A stretch of DNA of 64,000 bases. Source: JAAYAE01 sp963678395. GTDB lineage: Bacteria > Bacillota > Negativicutes > Acidaminococcales > Acidaminococcaceae. Made by a program: the position numbers and the translations under genes. The stretch spans positions 558,001-622,000 of the forward strand of contig OY782827.1 of assembly GCA_963678395.1 (NCBI GenBank), written 5' to 3'. Of the stretch, positions 1 to 7,564 are shown piece by piece (position 1 is the stretch's first letter; the number at the start of each line of letters is the position of its first letter). The notes under the pieces are model-generated. The model saw only the letters and a list, made by a program, of their open reading frames with translations, was not told where the DNA came from and made no database searches.

Positions 1-404
1 ATAGCGAAATGGAAAACTTAAAGGCCTTCGGCCGTAACGTTTTTGGTACATTGGCTGTAAAGACTGCCTATACTGAATGTGATTATTATGCGGACCAATT
101 AATGGAATATCTTCAGGGCAATCTTGAATATACGCACAAATTTTTAGAAGAAAATATTCCTCAAATTAAACTAGGCCAAATTCAGGCAACTTATTTACTC
201 TGGCTTGACTGCAAAGCATTGGACATGGATCATACAACAATGATGGACTTCTTCCTAAAAACGGCAAAAGTTGCACTAAATGATGGCTATACCTTTGGCC
301 CTGGTGGTGATGGATTTATGCGCTTAAATATTGCTTGCCCGCGTGCTCAACTAGCGGAGGCATTAAAACGTATGGCCGCAGCAGTAAATACACTAAGTAA
401 ATAA
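1..404 (+). CDS. MalY/PatB-type PLP aminotransferase, C-terminal part
   Basis: The reading frame is open at the left edge of the window, so only the last ~133 residues are present. The sequence fits the C-terminal small domain of fold-type I PLP enzymes of the MalY/PatB group (cystathionine beta-lyase-like): a QATYLLWLDC segment followed by GYTFGPGGDGFMRLNIACPR, where the FMRLN(I)AC arginine is the usual carboxylate-binding residue. These cytoplasmic enzymes cleave C-S bonds of cystathionine or cysteine conjugates. The PLP lysine lies outside the window, so lyase and aminotransferase activity cannot be separated. It is followed 45 bp later by ridA, a sensible partner because PLP lyases release the reactive enamines that RidA hydrolyses. 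Confidence 0.8.
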   Translation, partial: SEMENLKAFGRNVFGTLAVKTAYTECDYYADQLMEYLQGNLEYTHKFLEENIPQIKLGQIQATYLLWLDCKALDMDHTTMMDFFLKTAKVALNDGYTFGPGGDGFMRLNIACPRAQLAEALKRMAAAVNTLSK

Positions 405-449
405 AGAAATTATTACATAATATTTGCACTAAAAAAGGAGAAAATGTAA

Positions 450-830
450 ATGGAAAAAAATGTTGTTGCAACTAAAAAGGCTCCGGGCGCTATTGGCCCA
501 TACTCACAAGGAATCAACGCGAATGGGTTTATATTTGTTTCAGGACAAATGCCTCTTGATCCTACTACAGGTGCATTTGCTGAAGGTGGGATTGAAAACC
601 AGACAAGGCAGGCTTTATTAAATGTTAAAAATATTTTAGAGGCCGCAGGGTCAGATCTTGATAAAGTCGTTAAGACAACGGTCTTTCTTAAGGACATTGC
701 TGATTTTGCAGCTATGAATGGTGTATATTCAGAATTCTTTAAAAAAGACTGCCCTGCTCGTTCAGCATTTCAAGTAGCTGCGTTGCCTAAGGACGCTAAC
801 GTAGAAGTTGAAGTTATTGCGCTTGCATAA
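450..830 (+). CDS. ridA: RidA family enamine/imine deaminase
   Basis: This 126-residue cytoplasmic protein has the full RidA (YjgF/YER057c/UK114) length. It shows the N-terminal IGPYSQGI segment, the FVSGQMPLDP strand and the C-terminal CPARSAFQVAALPKDANVEVEVIA block with the arginine that binds the substrate carboxylate. RidA hydrolyses 2-aminoacrylate and related imines formed by PLP enzymes, which fits the PatB-like gene directly upstream. The ATG at 450 is preceded by a purine-rich AAAAAAGGAG site about ten bases away. The next gene starts 17 bp after the stop, so the three genes are probably co-transcribed. Confidence 0.92.
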   Translation: MEKNVVATKKAPGAIGPYSQGINANGFIFVSGQMPLDPTTGAFAEGGIENQTRQALLNVKNILEAAGSDLDKVVKTTVFLKDIADFAAMNGVYSEFFKKDCPARSAFQVAALPKDANVEVEVIALA

Positions 831-847
831 TTAAGGTGGATTCTGGA

Positions 848-1453
848 ATGAAATGTAATTGTGCTAATTGTTCTACTCATGCCTGCTACACCAAAGGCGT
901 AAATTGTACTGGGCTTTCTGCTGAAACGGTAAAAAATACCTATACTGAAGAAGAACTACAAATTATGCAGGCTGCTGCCTATGTTGAAGGGACTTTCTAT
1001 AGTAATGTGACCCGTTTGCAAGAGACTGCCGAATTTGCTAAGGCTATGGGTTATAAAAAACTTGGTCTAGCTTTTTGTATTGGTCTCAACGACGAAGCAC
1101 GCTATATTGCTAGATATTTCACTAATCAAGGGTTTGAATTATACAGCGTTTGCTGTAAGGCTTGCAGTTTTCCTAAAAAAGAACTGGACTTGAAACAGGT
1201 AAACCCAGAACTCGAGCATGAAGCTATGTGCAATCCGAAGTTTCAGGCAAAATTTTTGAACGAAAAGGGAGTAGAATTTTTTATAGTTTGTGGTTTATGT
1301 GTAGGACATGACTCTATTTTTAATAAAAATTGTGACGGTCCGGTAACGACTCTGGTTGTCAAAGACCGCTTACTTGCGCATAATCCTCTAGGTGCGATAT
1401 ATTCCCGCTATTGGAAGCGTAAACTTGGTATCATGGATGATGGTGAAGTTTAA
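848..1453 (+). CDS. DUF1847 cysteine-rich metal-binding protein
   Basis: A 201-residue protein of the DUF1847 family. It opens with a cysteine cluster (CNCANCSTHAC, then NCTG) and has further cysteines around residues 85-155, including VCCKAC and VCGLCVGHDS. The pattern suggests bound metal or an iron-sulfur cluster; the function is unknown. A GTG at 836 is in frame, but the ATG at 848 is preferred because AAGGTGG (834-840) then lies at proper Shine-Dalgarno distance. It closes the patB-ridA group. A hairpin starting 22 bp after the stop probably ended the transcript before an IS entered it. Confidence 0.75.
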   Translation: MKCNCANCSTHACYTKGVNCTGLSAETVKNTYTEEELQIMQAAAYVEGTFYSNVTRLQETAEFAKAMGYKKLGLAFCIGLNDEARYIARYFTNQGFELYSVCCKACSFPKKELDLKQVNPELEHEAMCNPKFQAKFLNEKGVEFFIVCGLCVGHDSIFNKNCDGPVTTLVVKDRLLAHNPLGAIYSRYWKRKLGIMDDGEV

Positions 1454-1475
1454 AAATCTATATAATAAATAATAA

Positions 1476-1508
1476 CAGGTGCAATAACTTAATTTTAAGT
1501 TATTGCAC
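1476..1508 (+). terminator. Terminator-like palindrome split by IS3 insertion
   Basis: The left arm (1476-1492) pairs with 1495-1508 for 14 bp. Removing the IS and one copy of the CAC target duplication joins CTG (2719-2721) to the right arm and restores a perfect 17-bp stem. So the element inserted inside the right arm of a hairpin downstream of the DUF1847 gene. The hairpin lacks a long T-tract, so the terminator role is inferred. Confidence 0.6.
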
Positions 1509-1581
1509 TGGTACTAGTATATAAGAATGGACACGAAAAGTTTAACAAGCTAAAATCAATTTAGAAAGGGCGTGTTAAACC

Positions 1582-1806
1582 TTGTCCAAAAATGGAATAA
1601 GATTTACCGATGAATTTAAAAAACAAATAGTAGATTTGTATCAATCCGGTAGTAGCGTAAGCTACCTTAGCAGTGAATATGGCGTAACTGCAGTAACAAT
1701 TTATAAATGGATAAAAGAACTCTCCCCAGTTAAGGGACTACACGATGAAGAAATTACTTCCAAGGAATATGAGAAGATGAAGAAACGTATTGCAGAGCTG
1801 GAATAG
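1582..1806 (+). pseudogene. IS3-family OrfA (truncated)
   Basis: The 74-residue product keeps the N-terminal helix-turn-helix of the transposase (RFTDEFKKQIVDLYQSG to VTAVTIYKWIKE) but stops after AELE, where the intact copy continues 17 residues to ARKH. The start is a TTG with an AGAAAGGG ribosome-binding site upstream. The 51-bp deletion removes the leucine-zipper end and the slippery A7G stretch needed for -1 frameshifting into orfB. It may still bind the ends and act as a regulator, which is inference. Confidence 0.85.
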
Positions 1807-1871
1807 GAGAAACAGTTGGCTTCATCAATAGATACAAAGCCCAGTATACAGTAAAGCGCACCTGCAAAGTA

Positions 1872-2675
1872 TTGAACCTTCCTCGAGGCACCTATTATAA
1901 GTCCTTATGTCTCGTAACATCTGCCAGAAAAATAAACAAACAGAAGTTCCTAGAAACAATAAAAGATGTTTTCGAAGAAAACAAGAAGAGATATGGAGCA
2001 CCAAAGATACAGAAAGTATTAGAAGCTCTTGGCATAAAGGCCAGTCTAAAGCGTGTCCAAAGGCATATGGCAGAATTAGGGCTCAGGGCAATAGTAGTAA
2101 AGAAATACAGGTATTATTCTTCTAAATGTTTGGTTGAAGAACATGACAATTTGTTAAACAGAGATTTCAAAAGTGCAGCAATCAACAAAAAATGGTGTAC
2201 AGACATAACCTATATCCATACAGTTATTGATGGTTGGACATATCTGGCGTCAGTAATGGACTTGGCCAGCAAGAAGATTATCGGCTATGCCTATGCAAAA
2301 AGGATGACAGCAGAACTAGCGGTACAAGCTATTGAAAATGCCTGCCTTAATGTCAGTGATACAACAGGAATAATTTTGCATAGTGATCTTGGAACTCAAT
2401 ACACTAGTCAAATGTTTGAAGATGAGCTTGTAAGAAAAAATATGGTTCATTCTTACAGCCGTAAGGGAAACCCCTACGATAATGCCTGCATTGAATCTTT
2501 CCATTCCGGATTGAAGAAGGAAGAAGTGAACCATAACAGGTATTATGATTTCAAGATGGCCGGTAAAGCCATCTTTGAATATATTGAATCATGGTATAAC
2601 CGAAAGAGGATTCATGGCAGTATAAAGTATATGACGCCGCAGGAGTTTGAAGACGCAGCAAAATCTACAGCATAA
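1872..2675 (+). CDS. IS3-family OrfB, DDE transposase domain
   Basis: This 267-residue segment carries the HTH_21 region and the rve integrase core. The catalytic residues are visible: the first aspartate in KWCTDITYI, the second in LHSDLGTQYTS and the glutamate in NACIESFHSGLK. It normally has to be fused to OrfA by frameshifting. In this copy the frameshift site is deleted, so only inefficient internal initiation is likely. Apart from one synonymous change seen near 2510, I noticed no difference from the second copy. Confidence 0.88.
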   Translation: MNLPRGTYYKSLCLVTSARKINKQKFLETIKDVFEENKKRYGAPKIQKVLEALGIKASLKRVQRHMAELGLRAIVVKKYRYYSSKCLVEEHDNLLNRDFKSAAINKKWCTDITYIHTVIDGWTYLASVMDLASKKIIGYAYAKRMTAELAVQAIENACLNVSDTTGIILHSDLGTQYTSQMFEDELVRKNMVHSYSRKGNPYDNACIESFHSGLKKEEVNHNRYYDFKMAGKAIFEYIESWYNRKRIHGSIKYMTPQEFEDAAKSTA

Positions 2676-2765
2676 AAGTTAAACTATTTGTGTCTACAGT
2701 ATTGACCTAGGTCCACACCTGCTATTTATGTTTGCTAATTTGCTATCAATTAAAGGTTGTATTAA

Positions 2766-3461
2766 TTATTCGTTTTCATTTTTAACTTTACTTAAATATC
2801 TGTAGACGGTAGGTTCTGATAAATCAAGACTTGCCGCAAGTGCCGGAATACCACCTTTTAAGAGAAAAAGTCCATTATCATTAAGTTCTTTGATTATTGC
2901 GAGACGTTCATCTAAAGAAAGCCTTTCAGGAGCTACTGAGTATTTATCCAAAGCACTTTTTATAAGAGCTTCAATAACGTCGCCGACAGTTCCCTGAAAA
3001 TTTTCAAAGATATTGAGGGACCCGGTCGCTGTTGTATGATTTGGAATATTGCAGTTTTCAGAGAGGACATTAGTTTCATGTTCATCGTGAATAATTTCAT
3101 TGCTCAAAAAATTTCTAGCAGCAAGGTAAGGCGAAATATTATGATTGATACAGAGAACGCCTATGGTTTTGTTGTTTCCATCGTGAATGAAAAAACTAGA
3201 GGAAAGGCTTACGTTACCTTTACTGTTTTTGGCATGATAATTGGCAAGGTAAGGTTTATGTTCAATGGTGCCTTGTTTAAGAACTTTCAGTACAAAGTCA
3301 GTGACAGGACCGCCTATAGAACGTTCACTTAATTTACCGTTCGCAATAGCTACAATAGATTTTTCGGGCTTAGTTAAATCGTGAAGAACTATTTCGTAAT
3401 TTCTGCCTAAGGCTGCACCAAGGAATTCTACGATGGGTATATACTGTTCGATAGTAAGCAT
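2766..3461 (-). CDS. YheO-like PAS/HTH transcriptional regulator
   Basis: A 231-residue regulator with an N-terminal YheO-like PAS domain (PIVEFLGAALGRNYEIVLHDL, GPVTDFVLKVL) and a C-terminal helix-turn-helix (LKGGIPALAASLDLSEPTVYRYLSKV). Relatives are cytoplasmic DNA-binding proteins thought to sense a small ligand. An upstream in-frame ATG exists at 3512, but the ATG at 3461 follows AGAGGTG and starts at the conserved MLTIEQYIPIVEFLG. TGATAA palindromes lie just upstream and suggest autoregulation. The target genes are unknown; the divergent neighbours are a gene remnant and an EFR1 ferredoxin. Confidence 0.8.
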   Translation of the reverse strand: MLTIEQYIPIVEFLGAALGRNYEIVLHDLTKPEKSIVAIANGKLSERSIGGPVTDFVLKVLKQGTIEHKPYLANYHAKNSKGNVSLSSSFFIHDGNNKTIGVLCINHNISPYLAARNFLSNEIIHDEHETNVLSENCNIPNHTTATGSLNIFENFQGTVGDVIEALIKSALDKYSVAPERLSLDERLAIIKELNDNGLFLLKGGIPALAASLDLSEPTVYRYLSKVKNENE

Positions 3462-3471
3462 AGCACACCTC

Positions 3472-3497
3472 TTATCATAGTGATAAATTATTATCAC
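3472..3497 (-). promoter_or_regulatory. Overlapping TGATAA palindromes, candidate operator
   Basis: Two overlapping perfect inverted repeats are present: TTATCA-TAG-TGATAA (3472-3486) and GTGATAA-ATTA-TTATCAC (3480-3497). They lie 11-36 bp upstream of the chosen start of the YheO-type regulator, a position suited to repression of its own gene. Operator function is inferred from symmetry and position. Confidence 0.5.
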
Positions 3498-3588
3498 AAG
3501 TATAGCATACAATTAGCGCGTGAGCAAATATTAAGAAGATTATAGCAACGCTAGTATTAAAAAAAATAATGACTTTGCAAACTTAAAA

Positions 3589-4068
3589 GTGTTAAGTTCA
3601 ATGTTTTGGTCTGTGATTGCTACTTTAGCTGAAGCACATTGTATTGCAGATAAAATAGAAAATGATATAAAAAATAAGGTGAAAAATATCGATGAAGTAT
3701 TGATTCATTATGAACCTATATGCAAAACTGAAATAGTTTACGCCTTGCCTTTAACTGGGAGCAAGGAAAAAATTCACGAACACTTTGGAGAAGCGCCTTA
3801 TTTTATGTTTGCTAGATTTAAGCCGGAAGCTAAGGTGGCTTTCAAGGTAGATATACTTAAAAATCCCTATGATAACACTGAAAAAAGCAAAGGGATTTTA
3901 ACGGCAGAATTTCTTGCAAAGAAGAAAGTTGATAAAGTAGTAAGCAGACATACCTTTAATAATAAAGGACCAATGTATGTTTTTTCTAATGCTAAAATAG
4001 AAATAATTTTAACCAAGCGTGATCTTCCTAAGGAGGCTTTAAAAGACTTGGGTTTAAAATTAAATTAA
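3589..4068 (+). pseudogene. Remnant of cation diffusion facilitator with C-terminal NifX-like domain
   Basis: The first ~45 residues (AHCIADKIENDIKNKV...VDEVLIHYEP type) match the cytoplasmic dimerisation domain of CDF metal transporters. Residues ~55-159 match the dinitrogenase iron-molybdenum cofactor domain (HEHFGEAPYFMFARF ... ILTAEFLAKKKVDKVVS). Full-length relatives carry about 200 residues of transmembrane CDF domain in front, and none is encoded here. The only starts are GTG at 3589 and ATG at 3601, with no convincing ribosome-binding site. I read it as a 5'-truncated gene; a separate cytosolic metal-binding protein is a less likely alternative. Confidence 0.65.
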
Positions 4069-4124
4069 TATATTCTATGTGTGATAAGCTTAATATATAT
4101 AAAACATGAAGGAGGAAATAAAAC

Positions 4125-4892
4125 ATGAAAATAACTGCAATATATTTTTCACCAACAGGAACATCTAAGCGAGGGTGTGTGGCTATAGCCAATGCTTTGA
4201 AAGCTGGGGCGGGTCAAATTGATGTTACTATAGGAAAAGAGATCCATAAACAAGAATTTACAAACGATGAGGTTGTAATATTTGGCGCACCAGTTTATGG
4301 AGGGCGTGTCTTTAAAGGACTAGAGAAGCGTCTTAAGCAAATTAAAGGTAATAAAACTCCATGCGTAATTACTGTAACATACGGAAATCGCGATTATGAC
4401 GATGCTTTACTTGAATTAGCGGATATTGCCAGCGCGCAAGGGTTTATACCAATTGCGGGGGCGGCACTTATTGGAGAGCATACATTTGGCAGAATTCAGG
4501 TAGGAAGGCCTAACGTTAATGATATAGATGAAGATATTACTTTTGCTAAAAACATACTAAAGAAATTGCAAACAGGGGATAGTAACTATCTGCAATTACC
4601 GGGAAATAGACCTTACATTTATGGAGCAGAGGGAATGAAACCTGTTGGTTTTATTCCTAACACTAACGAAAATTGTACCAGCTGTGGGTTGTGTGCTGAG
4701 CAATGTCCAGAAGGTGCTATAGATAGCGAAGACTATAGTAAAATAGATGCAAACAAATGCATTTCTTGTTTCCGCTGTATTCGCAGTTGCCCAGTAAATG
4801 CCAAGAACATGGAGACAGCAGCTTATAAGAATTTTGCTGAAAATTTTTCGAAAAAAATGGCAAATCCTCGTGAAAATCAATTTTTTCTATAA
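4125..4892 (+). CDS. EFR1 family ferredoxin-flavodoxin protein
   Basis: This 255-residue cytoplasmic electron carrier has an N-terminal flavodoxin-like domain (IYFSPTGTSKRG forms the FMN phosphate loop) and a C-terminal pair of 4Fe-4S motifs, CTSCGLCAEQCPEGAI and CISCFRCIRSCP (residues ~183-225). The arrangement is that of the EFR1 family. A strong AAGGAGG site precedes the ATG. It stands alone after the CDF remnant; its redox partner cannot be told from context. Confidence 0.85.
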   Translation: MKITAIYFSPTGTSKRGCVAIANALKAGAGQIDVTIGKEIHKQEFTNDEVVIFGAPVYGGRVFKGLEKRLKQIKGNKTPCVITVTYGNRDYDDALLELADIASAQGFIPIAGAALIGEHTFGRIQVGRPNVNDIDEDITFAKNILKKLQTGDSNYLQLPGNRPYIYGAEGMKPVGFIPNTNENCTSCGLCAEQCPEGAIDSEDYSKIDANKCISCFRCIRSCPVNAKNMETAAYKNFAENFSKKMANPRENQFFL

Positions 4893-5028
4893 AACCGTTT
4901 AAGGCCTGTGCTAACTATTTATTTAGATTATAGGTTTATTACTCTATTCTCAAATGGTAATATGTTATAATTAACTAATACAGATTTTGCGAATAGTTAC
5001 TTAAAGTTATTGCTTAGTAGGAGCATAT

Positions 5029-5475
5029 ATGGACGATAAAGAATTTATGAAGATAGCATTAGAAGAAGCGGCAAAAGCTGCAGTGATGGGAGAAATACCT
5101 ATTGGTGCAGTTTTAGTTGTAAATGATGAAGTCATTGCTAAAGGACACAATATGCGTGAAACATGGCAAGATGGCACAGCTCATGCAGAAGTATTAGTGA
5201 TACAAGCTGCCTGCAAGAAACTAAAGCGTTGGCGGCTTACCGGTGCTACTCTTTATGTAACCATAGAACCTTGCCCTATGTGCGCAGGGGCTATTATTAT
5301 GAGCAGAATAGACAGGTTGGTATATGGCGCTCCTGATAGCAGAGCCGGTGCCTGTGAATCCTTATTTAATGTGGTTAATAATCCGGCTCTAAATCACCAA
5401 GTCAAAGTAACAGCGGGCATATTAGAACAAGAATGTGGAAAAATAGTAAAAGATTTTATGCAAGAAAAAAGGTAA
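5029..5475 (+). CDS. tadA: tRNA-specific adenosine deaminase TadA
   Basis: A 148-residue cytidine-deaminase-fold enzyme that converts A34 of tRNA-Arg(ACG) to inosine. The zinc and catalytic motifs are intact: HAEVLVIQAA (HAE with the proton-shuttling glutamate) and PCPMCAGAIIMSRI (PCxxC). The N-terminal FMKIALEEAAKAA and EIPIGAVLV segments are typical. AGTAGGAG lies upstream of the ATG. A tRNA-Ser gene follows 23 bp later, an arrangement common in Firmicutes. Confidence 0.93.
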   Translation: MDDKEFMKIALEEAAKAAVMGEIPIGAVLVVNDEVIAKGHNMRETWQDGTAHAEVLVIQAACKKLKRWRLTGATLYVTIEPCPMCAGAIIMSRIDRLVYGAPDSRAGACESLFNVVNNPALNHQVKVTAGILEQECGKIVKDFMQEKR

Positions 5476-5498
5476 TATGTTATAATATACTCCTATGT

Positions 5499-5586
<88 letters not shown>

Positions 5587-5606
5587 TATTATATATGATT
5601 AAATAT

Positions 5607-5645
5607 AAAGCTTTAGTCCAGTGTTACTGTGGCTAGAGCTTTTTG
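5607..5645 (+). terminator. Rho-independent terminator after tRNA-Ser
   Basis: AAAGCTTTAGTCCA pairs imperfectly with TGGCTAGAGCTTTT across a short loop and runs into TTTT. It lies 20 bp downstream of the tRNA. Confidence 0.6.
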
Positions 5646-5790
5646 CGTTTAAATAGACTGAAATAGAAAAAAATATCTAAGAGATTGGTAAAGATAATCG
5701 AGCCAGTGTTCAGAAAAAAGCAGGACAACTATGAGTGAAAATAGTATAATTGGCATGCATAAAATAATATGTTTAAGGAGCAATCGTGAA

Positions 5791-6393
5791 ATGAAAAAAC
5801 AGATATTATTTGTTATATTAGATCAATATGCGGACTGGGAAGCGGCATATCTTTCTACCTGTATTCTTGCTCTAGGGAAAGGGAATTATGAAGTAAAGAC
5901 TGTTTCCTTGGCAAAAGAGCCTATCAGTTCAGCGGGTGGCTTTACCGTTTTACCGGATTACGATTTGCAATCTGTTCCTGCAGAATATGAGGCTCTTATT
6001 CTAATTGGCGGCATGAAGTGGCTGGAAGAATCGGCATTGGCGGTAAAACCATTAGTGCAGGATGCAGTTCTAAAGCATAGACTTGTTGGTGGTATATGTT
6101 TGGCATCGGCTTTTCTTGGTGTATGTGGAATATTGAATGAAGTACGTCATACCAGTAATGATCTTGCCTATATGCAGGAATGGGCTGGGGAGAATTATAA
6201 GGGAGCAGATAACTATATAAAAGAACCTGCTGTTAGGGATGAGAATGTTATAACGGCTAACGGCACGGCAACATTAGAATTTACACGCGAAGTTCTTTTA
6301 GCGTTAGATATTGCACCAACGAGTAATATTGTAGAATGGTATAATTTCCACAAACTCGGGTTTTATAATGCACCAATGCCTAAAATGCCGTAA
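5791..6393 (+). CDS. DJ-1/PfpI family protein
   Basis: A 200-residue cytoplasmic protein of the DJ-1/PfpI class I glutamine amidotransferase-like fold. It has the N-terminal strand QILFVILDQYADWEAAYLSTC and the nucleophile elbow VGGICLASAFLG, whose cysteine is the expected reactive residue. The acid residue is probably in DQYADWE. An in-frame ATG exists 60 bp upstream, but 5791 is preferred because AAGGAG (5775-5780) fits it. The substrate is unknown; relatives include ThiJ-like, YajL-like and regulatory proteins. Confidence 0.75.
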   Translation: MKKQILFVILDQYADWEAAYLSTCILALGKGNYEVKTVSLAKEPISSAGGFTVLPDYDLQSVPAEYEALILIGGMKWLEESALAVKPLVQDAVLKHRLVGGICLASAFLGVCGILNEVRHTSNDLAYMQEWAGENYKGADNYIKEPAVRDENVITANGTATLEFTREVLLALDIAPTSNIVEWYNFHKLGFYNAPMPKMP

Positions 6394-6402
6394 AACATAC
6401 TT

Positions 6403-6430
6403 TTTATGACAGTAAGGGGGTTTATGACAC
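6403..6430 (+). repeat. Half REP-like element (TTTATGACAGTAAGGG)
   Basis: TTTATGACAGTAAGGG matches the left arm of the complete palindromes at 7358-7394 and 10323-10359, followed by a second TTTATGAC. I do not see the matching right arm, so this is an incomplete or decayed copy between the DJ-1 gene and the small-RNA candidate. Confidence 0.5.
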
Positions 6431-6538
6431 GAACCTTATTTTGCATCCGTCGTTTCTTATTTTTACCATAAAAATCAGCTCCTTAATGTTTTTAAGAACG
6501 CAGTAGCAGAGCCGATACGCGTATGTTATAATAGCGGA

Positions 6539-6606
6539 ATCGGACTTGCTATGGGGTAGGACGTTACACAGACCTTTCAGCCCGCCAACGCTGGGCGGTC
6601 ATTTTT
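6539..6606 (+). ncRNA. Candidate small RNA or leader with terminator
   Basis: An extended -10 promoter TGT-TATAAT (6524-6532) is followed by about 70 nt without a reading frame, ending in a GC-rich hairpin (CCGCC and GGCGG arms, or the nested GACC/GGTC with CAGC/GCTG) and ATTTTT at 6601-6606. The GC content is clearly above the surroundings. A second TATAAT at 6631-6636 probably serves the next gene, so this can be an independent transcript. It does not match any riboswitch class I recognise. Confidence 0.4.
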
Positions 6607-6674
6607 GTGCTAGTAATATCTAAAATGTGTTATAATAAAAAGGTCTTTACTTTGTTGTCGAAAGGAAGGTATTT

Positions 6675-7353
6675 ATGAAAAAAAGCATTTTGGGGAAATG
6701 TTTGGGGATTTGTTTGGTAGCTAGCTTATTCTCGGTTAGCGTTGAAGCAGCGCAAATCAATACAATTGTTGATACTGGGTCGGGCATGTTTGCAGAACCA
6801 GAAAAAAAATATTTTGAAATTGACGAAACAATAAAAGGGTGGTTTTTCCCTTCTAGTGAAGAAAAGAAAAAAATTAACTTTTACTCAGAGGCATGCTTTA
6901 AATAATGGCAAGTCTAATATTTTAGTTCCAATTTCCGATTCAGATGCAATCGTGCAAATTTATCGCGAGGAAAAGGGCGCAGCTATGAGCTCTGACCAAA
7001 TGGTTACGGGCACACAAACAAGAAACATGATAATTACAAAGTATGATTTGGCTAAGCTTAGTAAAGAACTTAAAGCTGATTATATCTTGTATTTTCGAGT
7101 GACAAATACCGTTCCTACGGTATCTGTAGGATTTTTTAGTGCTGGTCAAAAAACAAATGTTACAACAGATTTTAGAGTATGGGATGCTGCTCAACAAAAT
7201 TATGTTTTTGTGAAACGCTATGTTACAACAGGCTCTTCTAGTTCCTTTTATGCAGGAGTTGGTTCTTCTAGTAATGCGGTAAAAGATGGGTTGGAAAAAG
7301 CTTTAAAGCAAATCGATAAAGACAAGAGCCAAATTATAGAGGTTGTAAAATAA
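6675..7353 (+). pseudogene. Secreted protein of unknown function, frameshifted
   Basis: The frame from 6675 has a clear signal peptide (KKSILGKCLGICLVASLFSVSVEAA) and continues through WFFPSSEEKKK before stopping at 6903-6905. The +1 frame continues naturally with KLTFTQRHALNNGKSNILVPISDSD to the stop at 7353. The switch falls at an A7 tract (6868-6874), so one base is extra or missing there. The restored protein would be about 225 residues, exported, with a C-terminal part rich in beta strands (YDLAKLSKELKADYILYFRV, FRVWDAAQQNYV). I do not recognise the family. Confidence 0.65.
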
Positions 7354-7357
7354 TAAC

Positions 7358-7394
7358 TTTATGACAACAAGGGTCAGACCCTTACTGTCATAAA
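7358..7394. repeat. REP-like palindrome
   Basis: A 37-bp imperfect palindrome with arms TTTATGACAACAAGGG and CCCTTACTGTCATAAA (two mismatches) around a 5-nt centre. It begins 5 bp after the stop of the frameshifted secreted-protein gene and is closely related to the palindrome directly in front of the RAYT gene. Confidence 0.75.
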
Positions 7395-7517
7395 ACATTG
7401 CCACTTTGAAAATATGCCTTAGTTTGATTGCTGAAATTATATTGCTTATCCAGATTTATTACTTTATAATTCAAACAATAATATACGTGACCATAAGAAA
7501 ACCTTGTTAAAAAAGTT

Positions 7518-7558
7518 AGAGACTACATCATGATAAAATGAGGTAGCCTCTGTTTTTT
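7518..7558. terminator. Bidirectional terminator downstream of ahpF
   Basis: AGAGACTACATCA and TGAGGTAGCCTCT form a 13-bp stem with two mismatches. It has a T7 run on the plus side and a T6 run on the minus side. It probably ends the ahpCF transcript. Confidence 0.75.
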
Positions 7559-7564
7559 TGCTTT

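Larger units (their letters stand above)
1509..2715 (+). mobile_element. IS3-family (IS150-like) element, copy 1, internally deleted
   Basis: The boundaries were set by comparing this copy with the inverted copy at 32962-34219; identity starts at TGGTACTAG and ends at CCTAGGTCCA. The ends are imperfect inverted repeats of about 38 bp that share TGG, CTAG, ACAC and AGTTTAAC blocks and finish in TG/CA. The flanks carry a 3-bp duplication, CAC (1506-1508 and 2716-2718), as expected for this family. This copy is 51 bp shorter than the other. The missing segment covers the 3' end of orfA with its A7 frameshift site, so it is probably unable to make its own OrfAB transposase. Confidence 0.9.
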
